The position numbers and the translations under genes were made by a program. The notes beneath the pieces were generated by a model. It saw nothing but the letters and a program-made list of their open reading frames with translations. It did no database searches and was not told where the DNA came from. From Paludibacteraceae bacterium (GTDB lineage Bacteria; Bacteroidota; Bacteroidia; Bacteroidales; Paludibacteraceae), in contig JARKSE010000030.1 in assembly GCA_029974315.1 (NCBI GenBank), forward strand, positions 1-38,362: DNA of 38,362 bases, given 5' to 3'. Each line of letters starts with the position of its first letter. Positions within the stretch are counted from its first letter, which is position 1. Below, in pieces: positions 18,228-25,867 of the stretch.

Positions 18228-18596
18228 ATGATTTTACTAACAATAAACTGGACAAATGCACTCAGCATTACCTTGTTAGGATTGGGTATTGTATTTGTGG
18301 TTTTGTGTTTACTCATTCTATTATTGGTTGTTTTTGGTAAAGTAATGACACCTAAAGTACGTGTACCTAAGGCTGTTAGAACACCAAAAGATGCTAAAGT
18401 AGAAATTAGTGATAATACAGAATTCCACGAAGTACAACTTCCTGCAAATGCAAGTGCTGCCATTGCTATGGCATTACATTTATATTATTCCGATGTGCAC
18501 GACCAAGATAGTCACGTTATTACCATCAAAAAGGTAGAACGCCGCTATTCACCTTGGAGTGCAAAAATTTATGGTATCAATAATTTAGTAAGATAA
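18228..18596 (+). CDS. OadG-family (delta/gamma) membrane subunit of Na+-pumping decarboxylase
   Basis: A 122-residue protein with one membrane helix (about 9-37, SITLLGLGIVFVVLCLLILLLVVFG) followed by a cytoplasmic tail with a charged linker and a helical region about residues 70-90 (ANASAAIAMALHLYYSD). It ends in RRYSPWSAKIYG, which resembles the conserved C-terminus of these subunits. Known role in the family: it holds the soluble carboxyltransferase and biotin carrier to the membrane beta subunit. It starts 2 bases after mmdA and is followed 7 bases later by the biotin carrier gene, which fits a stoichiometric complex. Confidence 0.88.
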   Translation: MILLTINWTNALSITLLGLGIVFVVLCLLILLLVVFGKVMTPKVRVPKAVRTPKDAKVEISDNTEFHEVQLPANASAAIAMALHLYYSDVHDQDSHVITIKKVERRYSPWSAKIYGINNLVR

Positions 18597-18603
18597 TATC
18601 CGT

Positions 18604-19350
18604 ATGAAAAAATTTAAATTTATAATAGACGGCAGCAAATACGAAGTTTCTGTAAACGAAATTGAAAATAATGTAGCCGAAGTCGAAGTAAATGGCACCC
18701 CATTTACAGTGGAAATAGAAAGAGAACAAAAAAGTACTGTTACTACTCGCCCAAGTGTAAAACCAGCCACCGTAGCTCCTGCAGCTTCACATAGCACAGC
18801 GGCTAGTACAATGGTTGTTAAATCACCACTTCCTGGTAGTATCATGAAAGTTTTGGTAGCTGTTGGCGATAATGTAAAACGTGGTGATGTATTGTTAACC
18901 ATGGAATCTATGAAAATGGAAAACAATATTTTAGCAGAAGTTGATGGTGTTATCAAAGCAGTTGCAGTAGAACCTGGTAAAAATGTTTTGCAAGATGATA
19001 AATTAGTAGAACTAGAAACTAAAGGTTCATCACACTCTGCTCCTACTGAAAAACCAACTCCTGCACCAGCGCCCAAAGTTGAGGCTCCTAAGCCTGCTCC
19101 AGTAGCTGCACCTAGTGCACCAAAACCTGTGGTTGGTGGCTTTAAAGTAAAATCGCCACTTCCTGGCAGTGTACTTAAAGTGGTTGTTGCTGAAGGTCAA
19201 GCCGTAAAACGTGGAGATGTATTATTAACTTTAGAATCCATGAAAATGGAAAACAATATCTTGGCAGAAAAAGATGGCGTTGTAAAATCAATTGCAGTTA
19301 CTGCTGGTCAAAGCGTTATGCAAGATGATTTATTATTAATCATGGACTAA
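18604..19350 (+). CDS. Biotin carrier subunit with two tandem biotinyl domains
   Basis: Carries the carboxyl group from the alpha subunit to the membrane pump. Residues 1-40 form the small beta domain usual at the start of these carriers. A Pro/Ala/Thr linker (about 45-68) leads to biotinyl domain 1 (about 72-138) with biotin lysine K104 in ESMKMEN; a second Ala/Pro linker (about 141-178) leads to domain 2 (about 182-248) with K214 in an identical ESMKMEN. The two domains are 46 of 67 residues identical by my count. Usual carriers of this type have a single domain and about 120-170 residues, so the 248-residue form looks like an internal duplication. Both lysines and the flanking Met residues are intact, so both could be biotinylated. 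Two-domain architecture is common in lipoyl E2 proteins but unusual here. Next gene, oadB, starts within 20 bases. Confidence 0.93.
   Translation: MKKFKFIIDGSKYEVSVNEIENNVAEVEVNGTPFTVEIEREQKSTVTTRPSVKPATVAPAASHSTAASTMVVKSPLPGSIMKVLVAVGDNVKRGDVLLTMESMKMENNILAEVDGVIKAVAVEPGKNVLQDDKLVELETKGSSHSAPTEKPTPAPAPKVEAPKPAPVAAPSAPKPVVGGFKVKSPLPGSVLKVVVAEGQAVKRGDVLLTLESMKMENNILAEKDGVVKSIAVTAGQSVMQDDLLLIMD
18817..19347 (+). repeat. Internal direct duplication encoding two biotinyl domains
   Basis: Unit 1 is 18817-19017 and unit 2 is 19147-19347, 201 bases each, offset by 330 bases. Protein identity is 46 of 67 residues, while codons differ at many synonymous positions (for example around 18890-18960 against 19220-19290), so the duplication is not very recent. 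Confidence 0.9.
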
Positions 19351-19369
19351 TTTGAAAAACGTTATCATG

Positions 19370-20704
19370 ATGAAACATTTAAAATATTTTTTATTAATTA
19401 TTGCTTCGATAGTCACCTTTTCAAATCCTTTGTCTGCACAAGACGAGGTCTTGTCGGTTGACGTATCAGAAGTGGTTGCTGTAAGTTCCGATTCTGTTGC
19501 CATAAGTGCAGAAGATAACGCTATGGAGGCAGATATCAACGTGGGCGAAAGTATGATAGAATTTTGGGAAAGCACAGGGATTTTTGAAATTTTTCAAAAT
19601 TGGAAAATTTTAGTCATGTTACTTGTGTCATTCGTATTATTGTACTTGGCTATTGTTAAACAATTTGAGCCACTCTTATTGATGCCAATTGCTTTTGGTA
19701 TGTTGTTGAGTAATTTACCTAATGCTGGGCTTTTTACTCCCGAATTGTTTGCTGATGGCGTTATACACTGGGATCAATTCTCACACGCAGGTTTATTAGA
19801 CTATTTGTATCTTGGTGTTAAACTCGGTATTTATCCTTGTCTTATCTTCCTGGGTGTAGGCGCTATGACAGACTTTGGTCCGCTCATTGCTAATCCTAAA
19901 AGTCTACTACTTGGTGCGGCAGCACAACTTGGTATTTTTGGCACTTATTTAGGTGCTATTGCATTAGGTTTTCTACCTCGCGAAGCTGCTTCTATTGGTA
20001 TCATTGGTGGTGCCGATGGACCAACAGCTATTTTCTTGACTACAAAATTAGCACCAGAATTACTTGCCCCTATTGCTGTAGCAGCTTATTCATACATGGC
20101 TTTGGTTCCTGTTATTCAACCACCTATTATGAAAGCTTTAACAACGCATAAAGAGCGTGCTATTCGTATGAAACAATTACGTAGCGTTTCTAAAACTGAA
20201 AAGATAGTATTCCCTATTGTTGTTACAGTCATTGTATCTTTACTGTTACCAGATGCTGCTGCTCTTATCGGTAGTTTAATGTTAGGAAACTTAATGCGTG
20301 AGTCAGGTGTGGTTGAACGATTAAGCAAAACAGTACAAAACGAGCTTATGAATATTGTAACCATATTCTTAGGTCTTACAGTGGGTGCCACAGCTACAGC
20401 TGCAACATTCCTAAATGTCAAAACTTTGATGATTTTAGGTATGGGTATTGTAGCATTTAGCTTTGGTTCCGCTGGTGGTGTTTTATTAGCTAAATTTATG
20501 AACTTGTTTTCTAAAGATAAAATCAATCCGCTTATTGGTTCTGCGGGCGTTTCAGCCGTGCCAATGGCCGCTCGTGTGTCACAAGTGGTAGGTCAAGAAG
20601 AAGACCCAGGTAACTTCCTTTTAATGCACGCTATGGGACCTAATGTAGCTGGCGTTATCGGATCTGCTGTAGCTGCAGGTTTCTTGCTCAGTGTACTTGG
20701 CTAA
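19370..20704 (+). CDS. Na+-translocating decarboxylase beta subunit with N-terminal extension
   Basis: The OadB/MmdB family membrane subunit that decarboxylates carboxybiotin and pumps Na+ out. Core signatures are intact: [15 protein letters not shown] (about 207-221) with the Na+-site Asp, [15 protein letters not shown]-type segment [48 protein letters not shown], and the end [21 protein letters not shown]. The N-terminus is unusual: a signal-peptide-like stretch ([23 protein letters not shown]) and an acidic linker of about 45 residues (rich in D, E, S, V) precede the first core helices. I place the start at ATG 19370; ATG 19367 adds one residue, and an in-frame TTG at 19352 adds six. Last gene of the operon. 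Confidence 0.93.
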   Translation: MKHLKYFLLIIASIVTFSNPLSAQDEVLSVDVSEVVAVSSDSVAISAEDNAMEADINVGESMIEFWESTGIFEIFQNWKILVMLLVSFVLLYLAIVKQFEPLLLMPIAFGMLLSNLPNAGLFTPELFADGVIHWDQFSHAGLLDYLYLGVKLGIYPCLIFLGVGAMTDFGPLIANPKSLLLGAAAQLGIFGTYLGAIALGFLPREAASIGIIGGADGPTAIFLTTKLAPELLAPIAVAAYSYMALVPVIQPPIMKALTTHKERAIRMKQLRSVSKTEKIVFPIVVTVIVSLLLPDAAALIGSLMLGNLMRESGVVERLSKTVQNELMNIVTIFLGLTVGATATAATFLNVKTLMILGMGIVAFSFGSAGGVLLAKFMNLFSKDKINPLIGSAGVSAVPMAARVSQVVGQEEDPGNFLLMHAMGPNVAGVIGSAVAAGFLLSVLG

Positions 20705-20724
20705 ATAATTTTTGCATAAATGTG

Positions 20725-20756
20725 AAAAGTTCCATATTTCTATGGAACTTTTTTAT
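20725..20756 (+). terminator. Rho-independent terminator after oadB
   Basis: Perfect 12-base stem (20725-20736 with 20741-20752), loop TTTC, then a T-run to 20754. Confidence 0.9.
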
Positions 20757-20778
20757 TATTAATTGTTACCAATAAAAT

Positions 20779-20813
20779 AAAGAGCCTTTCAGAATTGCAC
20801 TGAAAGGCTCTTT
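20779..20813. terminator. Terminator after nrdJ, likely bidirectional
   Basis: Perfect 14-base stem (20779-20792 with 20800-20813), 7-base loop. Minus-strand T-rich flank serves nrdJ; the plus-strand TTTT would act as a second stop for the decarboxylase operon. Confidence 0.85.
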
Positions 20814-20839
20814 TACAATATCTATTTTCTATTAAGTAA

Positions 20840-23398
20840 TTATCCTCCACATTTAGAATAACCACAGTTTGAACAAACAAAACAGCCCTCTTTTACCATA
20901 ATGGAATGTTGGTGACATTCTGGGCACTCCATGCTCTCCACTTCTGTTCCATCAGGAATGTATTTTTTCAAAGCACGTTCAACTCCGGCTTTCCACGTAT
21001 TAATGGATTCACTATCTAACTGCAAACCTGAAACCAATTTAATCACTTGATCGATAGGCATACCATAACGTAATACCCCTGAAATCAATTTAGCGTAGTT
21101 CCAGAACTCTTTGTCAAACTTGTGAGACAACCCTTCTACCGTAGTTTTATAGCCACGTGTATTTTTATATTGGAAATCGTAACGTTTTTGGCCATTTTCA
21201 TCCACCTCTTTGATGATTTTACCCACAGTAACGGTTTTAGGTAACAATAAACCTTCCTCATCGTCAGCTAAACCGGTAAAAATTTCATAAGGTTTTCCAT
21301 CTTTCAAACCAATAAACGCAATCCACTTTTCCTTTTTGTTTTGGAAACGCACAACGTCACACTCTAACTCTTTCGGACGAACCAAATGGTCTTCTGTATA
21401 GCATACACAACGTTTATTTGGATCTTCTTTATCATCTTCTTTGTCATTTTTAGAAGCATTTACTAAAACGCCTGCACGCGAACCGTCACGATAAATAGTA
21501 ACGCCCTTACATCCGGTTTTCCAAGCTTCCATGTACAAGCGAGCGACCAACTCTTCTGTAGCATCAGCTGGTAAATTAATTGTTACACTAATGGAATGGT
21601 CAACCCATTTTTGAATACGACCTTGCATACGTACTTTGTTCAACCAATCTACATCATTGGCAGTAGCTTTGTAGTAAGGCGATTTTGCAACTAATTCATC
21701 CAACTCCTCTTGTGTATAATGTTTTGTTACATCATAACCATTTACTTGCATCCAAGTTACAAATTTGTGATGGAATACGATGTATTCTTCCCAAGAATCG
21801 CCTTCTGTATCAACGAAATCAATGCGTACATTCGTATCATTTGGATTTACTTTACGACGACGTTTGTAAACCGTCATAAAAGCAGGCTCAATACCTGATG
21901 TTGTTTGCGTCATTAAACTGGTAGTACCTGTTGGAGCAATGGTCAAACAAGCGATATTACGACGGCCATATTTTACCATATCAGCATACATGTCAGGATC
22001 TGCCTCTTTTAAACGCAAAATAAAGGGGTTGTTTTTTTCACGTTCTGAATCAAATACAGTGAAAGCTCCACGCTCTTTAGCCATAATCACTGAAGAACGA
22101 TACGCTTCTACGGCTATGATTTTGTGGATCTCTTCTGAAAAGTCTGTTGCTTCTTCAGTTCCATAACGATAGCCCAAAGCTGCCAACATATCACCTTCGG
22201 CAGTAATTCCTACACCTGTACGACGACCTTGTGAGGTTTTAGCTTTAATTTTTTGCCATAATTGTGACTCTGTCAATTTAATGTGCTCATCTTCAGGGTC
22301 TGAAGCAATTTTAGCTAAAATACCATCGATTTTTTCCATTTCCAAGTCGATAATGTCGTCCATTAAACGTTGCGCTAATTGCACATGTTTGCGGAAGAGA
22401 TCGAAATTAAATTTAGCATTTTTAGAAAATGGATTTTCTACATAAGAATATAAGTTGATTGCTAATAAACGACAGCTGTCATACGGACACAAAGGAATTT
22501 CGCCACAAGGATTAGTTGAAACTGTGCGATAACCTAAATCAGCATAACAATCTGGAACAGACTCTCTTAAAATAGTATCCCAAAATAACACACCTGGTTC
22601 AGCTGAACGCCAAGCGTTATGAATAATTTTTTTCCATAAAGCACTGGCATCAATATCTTTTTGATGTGTTGGATTTGGCGAATCTACTGGATAATGTTGG
22701 TTGTATGAAGTTCCATTTTCTACAGCACGCATAAATTCATCATCTACTTTTACAGAGATATTAGCGCCTGTAATTTTGCCTTGTTCTAATTTAGCATCAA
22801 TAAACTTTTCAGAATCTGGATGTTTAATAGAAACTGACAACATAAGCGCACCACGACGACCACCCTGCGCTACTTCACGCGTTGAGTTAGAATAACGCTC
22901 CATAAATGGAACGATACCTGTAGATGTAAGCGCTGAGTTTTTTACTGGCGAACCTTCTGGACGAATTTGAGATAAATCGTGCCCTACACCACCACGGCGT
23001 TTCATTAACTGTACCTGCTCCTCATCTAATTTGATAATAGCGCCATACGAATCGGCAGCACCATCAATACCAATCACAAAACAGTTTGATAAGGAAGAAA
23101 CTTGGTGATTGTTACCAATACCAGTCATCGGGCTACCAGCTGGTACAATGTACTTAAAGTCTTTGAGCAACTCAAATACCTCTTCGCTTGATAGTGGATT
23201 TGGGTACTTTTGCTCGATGCGTGCAATTTCATTAGCTAAACGCCAGTGCATATCATCGGGCGTACGTTCGTATAAATTCTGTTCTGAATCTTTCAGAGCA
23301 TATTTATTCACCCATACTTGTGCCGCTAACTCATCGCCTCCAAAATAATCACAAGAGGCTTTTTTAGCCTCTTCTTCTGAATAAATTTGTTTTTTCAC
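20840..23398 (-). CDS. nrdJ: Adenosylcobalamin-dependent (class II) ribonucleotide reductase
   Basis: Reduces ribonucleotides to deoxyribonucleotides with adenosylcobalamin as radical source; works with or without oxygen. The 852-residue product shows SLSNCFVIG with C106, GGRRGALMLSVSIKHPD, the NxCxE motif NPCGEIPL near 296-303, TGVGITAEGDMLAALG (about 396-411) and CLTIAPTGTTSLM (about 483-495). The C-terminus CPECHQHSIMVKEGCFVCSNCGYSKCGG is a zinc-ribbon-like tail that carries the redox-active cysteines usual for this subfamily. I see no N-terminal ATP-cone. Start codon is GTG at 23398-23396: the frame closes with TAA five codons upstream and no ATG intervenes. Monocistronic, behind an unusual 370-base leader. 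Confidence 0.96.
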   Translation of the reverse strand: MKKQIYSEEEAKKASCDYFGGDELAAQVWVNKYALKDSEQNLYERTPDDMHWRLANEIARIEQKYPNPLSSEEVFELLKDFKYIVPAGSPMTGIGNNHQVSSLSNCFVIGIDGAADSYGAIIKLDEEQVQLMKRRGGVGHDLSQIRPEGSPVKNSALTSTGIVPFMERYSNSTREVAQGGRRGALMLSVSIKHPDSEKFIDAKLEQGKITGANISVKVDDEFMRAVENGTSYNQHYPVDSPNPTHQKDIDASALWKKIIHNAWRSAEPGVLFWDTILRESVPDCYADLGYRTVSTNPCGEIPLCPYDSCRLLAINLYSYVENPFSKNAKFNFDLFRKHVQLAQRLMDDIIDLEMEKIDGILAKIASDPEDEHIKLTESQLWQKIKAKTSQGRRTGVGITAEGDMLAALGYRYGTEEATDFSEEIHKIIAVEAYRSSVIMAKERGAFTVFDSEREKNNPFILRLKEADPDMYADMVKYGRRNIACLTIAPTGTTSLMTQTTSGIEPAFMTVYKRRRKVNPNDTNVRIDFVDTEGDSWEEYIVFHHKFVTWMQVNGYDVTKHYTQEELDELVAKSPYYKATANDVDWLNKVRMQGRIQKWVDHSISVTINLPADATEELVARLYMEAWKTGCKGVTIYRDGSRAGVLVNASKNDKEDDKEDPNKRCVCYTEDHLVRPKELECDVVRFQNKKEKWIAFIGLKDGKPYEIFTGLADDEEGLLLPKTVTVGKIIKEVDENGQKRYDFQYKNTRGYKTTVEGLSHKFDKEFWNYAKLISGVLRYGMPIDQVIKLVSGLQLDSESINTWKAGVERALKKYIPDGTEVESMECPECHQHSIMVKEGCFVCSNCGYSKCGG

Positions 23399-23528
23399 GA
23401 TAATAAACTTTTAATATAAATTATAAATAATATTGTCCGATTATTAAAGGGTTTGCATCAAGCAAAACATCTTTGCAATATTACAACTATTTCCAAAATA
23501 AAACAATAGACCCTAGTTTGTTTTTTAT

Positions 23529-23544
23529 AAAGTTTCCCAAAATA
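23529..23544. repeat. 16-base repeat upstream of nrdJ, copy A
   Basis: AAAGTTTCCCAAAATA, identical to copy B 64 bases away. It lies about 130 bases upstream of the nrdJ GTG. A degenerate copy lacking one C (TTTCCAAAATAAAA) is at 23490-23503. Confidence 0.8.
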
Positions 23545-23592
23545 TTTTATAACAACCTAATTATCAAATAATTAATTTATCAACAATTCAAA

Positions 23593-23608
23593 AAAGTTTC
23601 CCAAAATA
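23593..23608. repeat. 16-base repeat upstream of nrdJ, copy B
   Basis: Same 16 bases as copy A, about 195 bases upstream of the nrdJ start. On the minus strand the extended unit reads TTATTTTGGGAAACTTT, whose first eight bases miss the -7 consensus by one base. Confidence 0.8.
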
Positions 23609-23716
23609 AAAATTTTACAAAAGGACAGGTTCACTAAAATGGCAACTAAAGTATTCACATCATGATAGTTAAAGCAAAAATAACTTGCAGTCGAACAGCT
23701 GCTTTAAAGACATAAA

Positions 23717-23747
23717 AAAAACGGTTTTCTTACAGAAAACCGTTTTT
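23717..23747 (-). terminator. Rho-independent terminator after transketolase
   Basis: 14-base stem (23717-23730 with 23734-23747), 3-base loop, and a run of T on the minus strand (complement of 23714-23720). Confidence 0.88.
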
Positions 23748-23768
23748 AAATTGAAAATATAAATTATA

Positions 23769-25778
23769 CTAAAAATGACGAATTTGATCAGCCACCTGAT
23801 TTGGTGTAAAACCAAGTTTTTCGTCTAACACTTTATATGGTGCTGAAAAACCAAATGATTCCAAACCAAAGATTTTACCATTCGCTCCAACTAAACCTAA
23901 AAGATTAACGGGTAAACCAGCAGTTAAACCAAAGATTTTGCTACCACGTGGTAAAACTTTTTCTTGATACTCTGCTGATTGAGATCGGAATAATCCTTCA
24001 GAAGGAACTGATACAATACGAATTCTCTTACCTTCAGCTCGTAAAATAGCAGCAGCATCAACCAAGGTAGATACTTCGGAGCCTGATGCTACTAAAATTA
24101 CATCAGGATTACCATCACAACTTACCACATAAGCGCCTTTGTCAGCTTTATATGCTTCTACTTTACGATCGCCTGGCAAATCGTTAATATTTTGACGACT
24201 CAAAATAATAGCCGACGGAGTTGATACATTTTCAAGCATCAATTTATAAGCAGCAGTAGTTTCATGCACATCAGCAGGACGCAACACTAGCATAGAATTT
24301 CTACCACTGTGATTTTTAAGTTTTTCCATCAATCGAATTTGTGCTTCTTGTTCTACAGGTTCGTGTGTTGGACCATCTTCACCTACGCGGAAGGCATCAT
24401 GCGACCAAATAAATTTCACAGGCAATTCCATCAAAGCGGCCATACGAACTGCAGGTTTCATATAATCGGAGAATACAAAGAAGGTTGCACATGCTGGAAT
24501 AACACCACCATGCAGCGCCATACCAATACAAACACAAGCCATCGTTAATTCAGCAACACCAACTTGTAAAAAAGCTCCTGAAAAATCGGTGCGATTCATA
24601 GCATGTGTTTGCTTTAAGAAGCCATCTGTTTTATCAGAATTTGATAAGTCGGCACTAGAAACCACCATGTTTTCAACTTGTTTTGCCAATGAAGCTAAAA
24701 CCGTAGCTGAAGCCGTACGTGTAGCTTGATTTGCTTTTTGCTCAATCAATGACCAATCTACCTTAGGCGCTTTACCAGAGAAGAATAACTCCATTTTAGC
24801 TGCTAATTCAGGATTAGCTTTTGCCCAGGCGGCTTTTTCTGCTTGTTTTTTAGCAACTAACGCTTTTAACTCTTCTTCACGTTTAGCATAAATAGCTTTT
24901 GTTTCCTCGAAAAACACAAATGGATTATCAGGATTTCCACCCAAATTTTTCACCGTATTAATATAAGCTTCACCACCAAATGGAGCACCATGAGTATCGC
25001 AACTGCCTTCAAAGCTTGTGTTGTCAGCTCTACGCCCACCTTTACCCATTATAGTTTTACCAATAATAAGCGTTGGTTTCTCTTTCTCTGCTTTTGCTTT
25101 CCTCAAAGCTTCACGAATTTGACTTGCATCATTACCATCAATTTCGATAATACGCCAGCCCCAAGCATCATACTTTTGAGCTACATTTTCACTGGTTACA
25201 GCACTTGTTTCAGTAGATAATTGAATATCATTTGAATCATAGAACATAATTAAATTATCCAACCCAAGATGTCCAGCTAAACGTCCAGCACCTTGTGAAA
25301 TCTCTTCTTGTACACCACCGTCAGAAATAAAAGCGTAGATGGTTTGGTTCATCATTTCGCCAAATTTTGATTTCAAAAATTTAGCAGCAATAGCAGCTCC
25401 AACTGCAAACGCATGCCCTTGTCCAAGAGGACCTGATGTATTTTCTACACCACGCATAACATCAACTTCTGGGTGTCCAGGTGTTACACTGCCCCATTGA
25501 CGGAACTGTTTTAAATCTTCTAATGAATATTTTCCAGTACAAGCTAATACCGAATATAGCATAGCTGACATGTGTCCAGGATCTAAGAAAAAGCGGTCAC
25601 GACCTTCCCAACGTGGATTTTGTGGATCATATTCTAAAAATTCAGAATAAAGTACATTGATAAAATCAGCACCCCCCATAGCACCGCCCGGGTGACCAGA
25701 ATTTGCTTTTTCAACCATTGACGCTGCTAAAAGACGAATATTGTCTGCAGCTTTGTTTAATTGTTCTACTGTGTTCAT
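23769..25778 (-). CDS. tkt: Transketolase
   Basis: Moves two-carbon units between sugar phosphates in the pentose phosphate pathway with thiamine diphosphate; cytoplasmic dimer. The 669-residue protein is full length: MVEKANSGHPGGAMGGAD (about 21-38), GPLGQGHAFAVGAA (about 116-129), the ThDP-binding segment SDGGVQEEISQGAGRL with FYDSNDIQLS about 30 residues later, then the pyrimidine domain with VFSDYMKPAVRMAAL and HDAFRVGEDGPTHEPVEQ. The classical GDGxxxEG is SDGGVQEE here, a variant I know from Bacteroides transketolases, so it is a lineage trait rather than damage. Own promoter and terminator. Confidence 0.97.
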   Translation of the reverse strand: MNTVEQLNKAADNIRLLAASMVEKANSGHPGGAMGGADFINVLYSEFLEYDPQNPRWEGRDRFFLDPGHMSAMLYSVLACTGKYSLEDLKQFRQWGSVTPGHPEVDVMRGVENTSGPLGQGHAFAVGAAIAAKFLKSKFGEMMNQTIYAFISDGGVQEEISQGAGRLAGHLGLDNLIMFYDSNDIQLSTETSAVTSENVAQKYDAWGWRIIEIDGNDASQIREALRKAKAEKEKPTLIIGKTIMGKGGRRADNTSFEGSCDTHGAPFGGEAYINTVKNLGGNPDNPFVFFEETKAIYAKREEELKALVAKKQAEKAAWAKANPELAAKMELFFSGKAPKVDWSLIEQKANQATRTASATVLASLAKQVENMVVSSADLSNSDKTDGFLKQTHAMNRTDFSGAFLQVGVAELTMACVCIGMALHGGVIPACATFFVFSDYMKPAVRMAALMELPVKFIWSHDAFRVGEDGPTHEPVEQEAQIRLMEKLKNHSGRNSMLVLRPADVHETTAAYKLMLENVSTPSAIILSRQNINDLPGDRKVEAYKADKGAYVVSCDGNPDVILVASGSEVSTLVDAAAILRAEGKRIRIVSVPSEGLFRSQSAEYQEKVLPRGSKIFGLTAGLPVNLLGLVGANGKIFGLESFGFSAPYKVLDEKLGFTPNQVADQIRHF

Positions 25779-25824
25779 AGTAAATATATTAGGATTAAAA
25801 TTATTTGAAATTTTGAATGAATTA

Positions 25825-25832
25825 CAAAGATA
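25825..25832 (-). promoter_or_regulatory. Bacteroidota -7 element for transketolase
   Basis: Minus strand TATCTTTG, a full match, 47 bases upstream of the tkt ATG at 25778. There is no terminator hairpin between the DUF4139 gene and tkt, so some readthrough from the upstream operon is possible. Confidence 0.65.
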
Positions 25833-25867
25833 TAAATTTTCTTCATAAATCAGAGCTTAGACCATAG

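Larger units (their letters stand above)
23399..23768. other. 370-base gene-free region between transketolase and nrdJ
   Basis: Very AT-rich. From the tkt side on the minus strand it holds the tkt terminator (23717-23747), an 8-base inverted repeat TTAAAGCA/TGCTTTAA (23669-23676 and 23700-23707), two exact 16-base repeats and a degenerate third (next entries), and the nrdJ leader. I see no full TAnnTTTG -7 element on the minus strand and no B12-box typical of a cobalamin riboswitch. No open frame here looks like a gene. Confidence 0.7.

Noticed and set aside
23399-23768. Cobalamin riboswitch ahead of nrdJ
   Set aside because: No B12 box or recognisable core on the minus strand; the hairpin at 23717-23747 is the tkt terminator.
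23769-25778. Inactive transketolase because GDG is replaced by SDG
   Set aside because: The same variant is known to me from Bacteroides transketolases, and the other cofactor and substrate motifs are intact.
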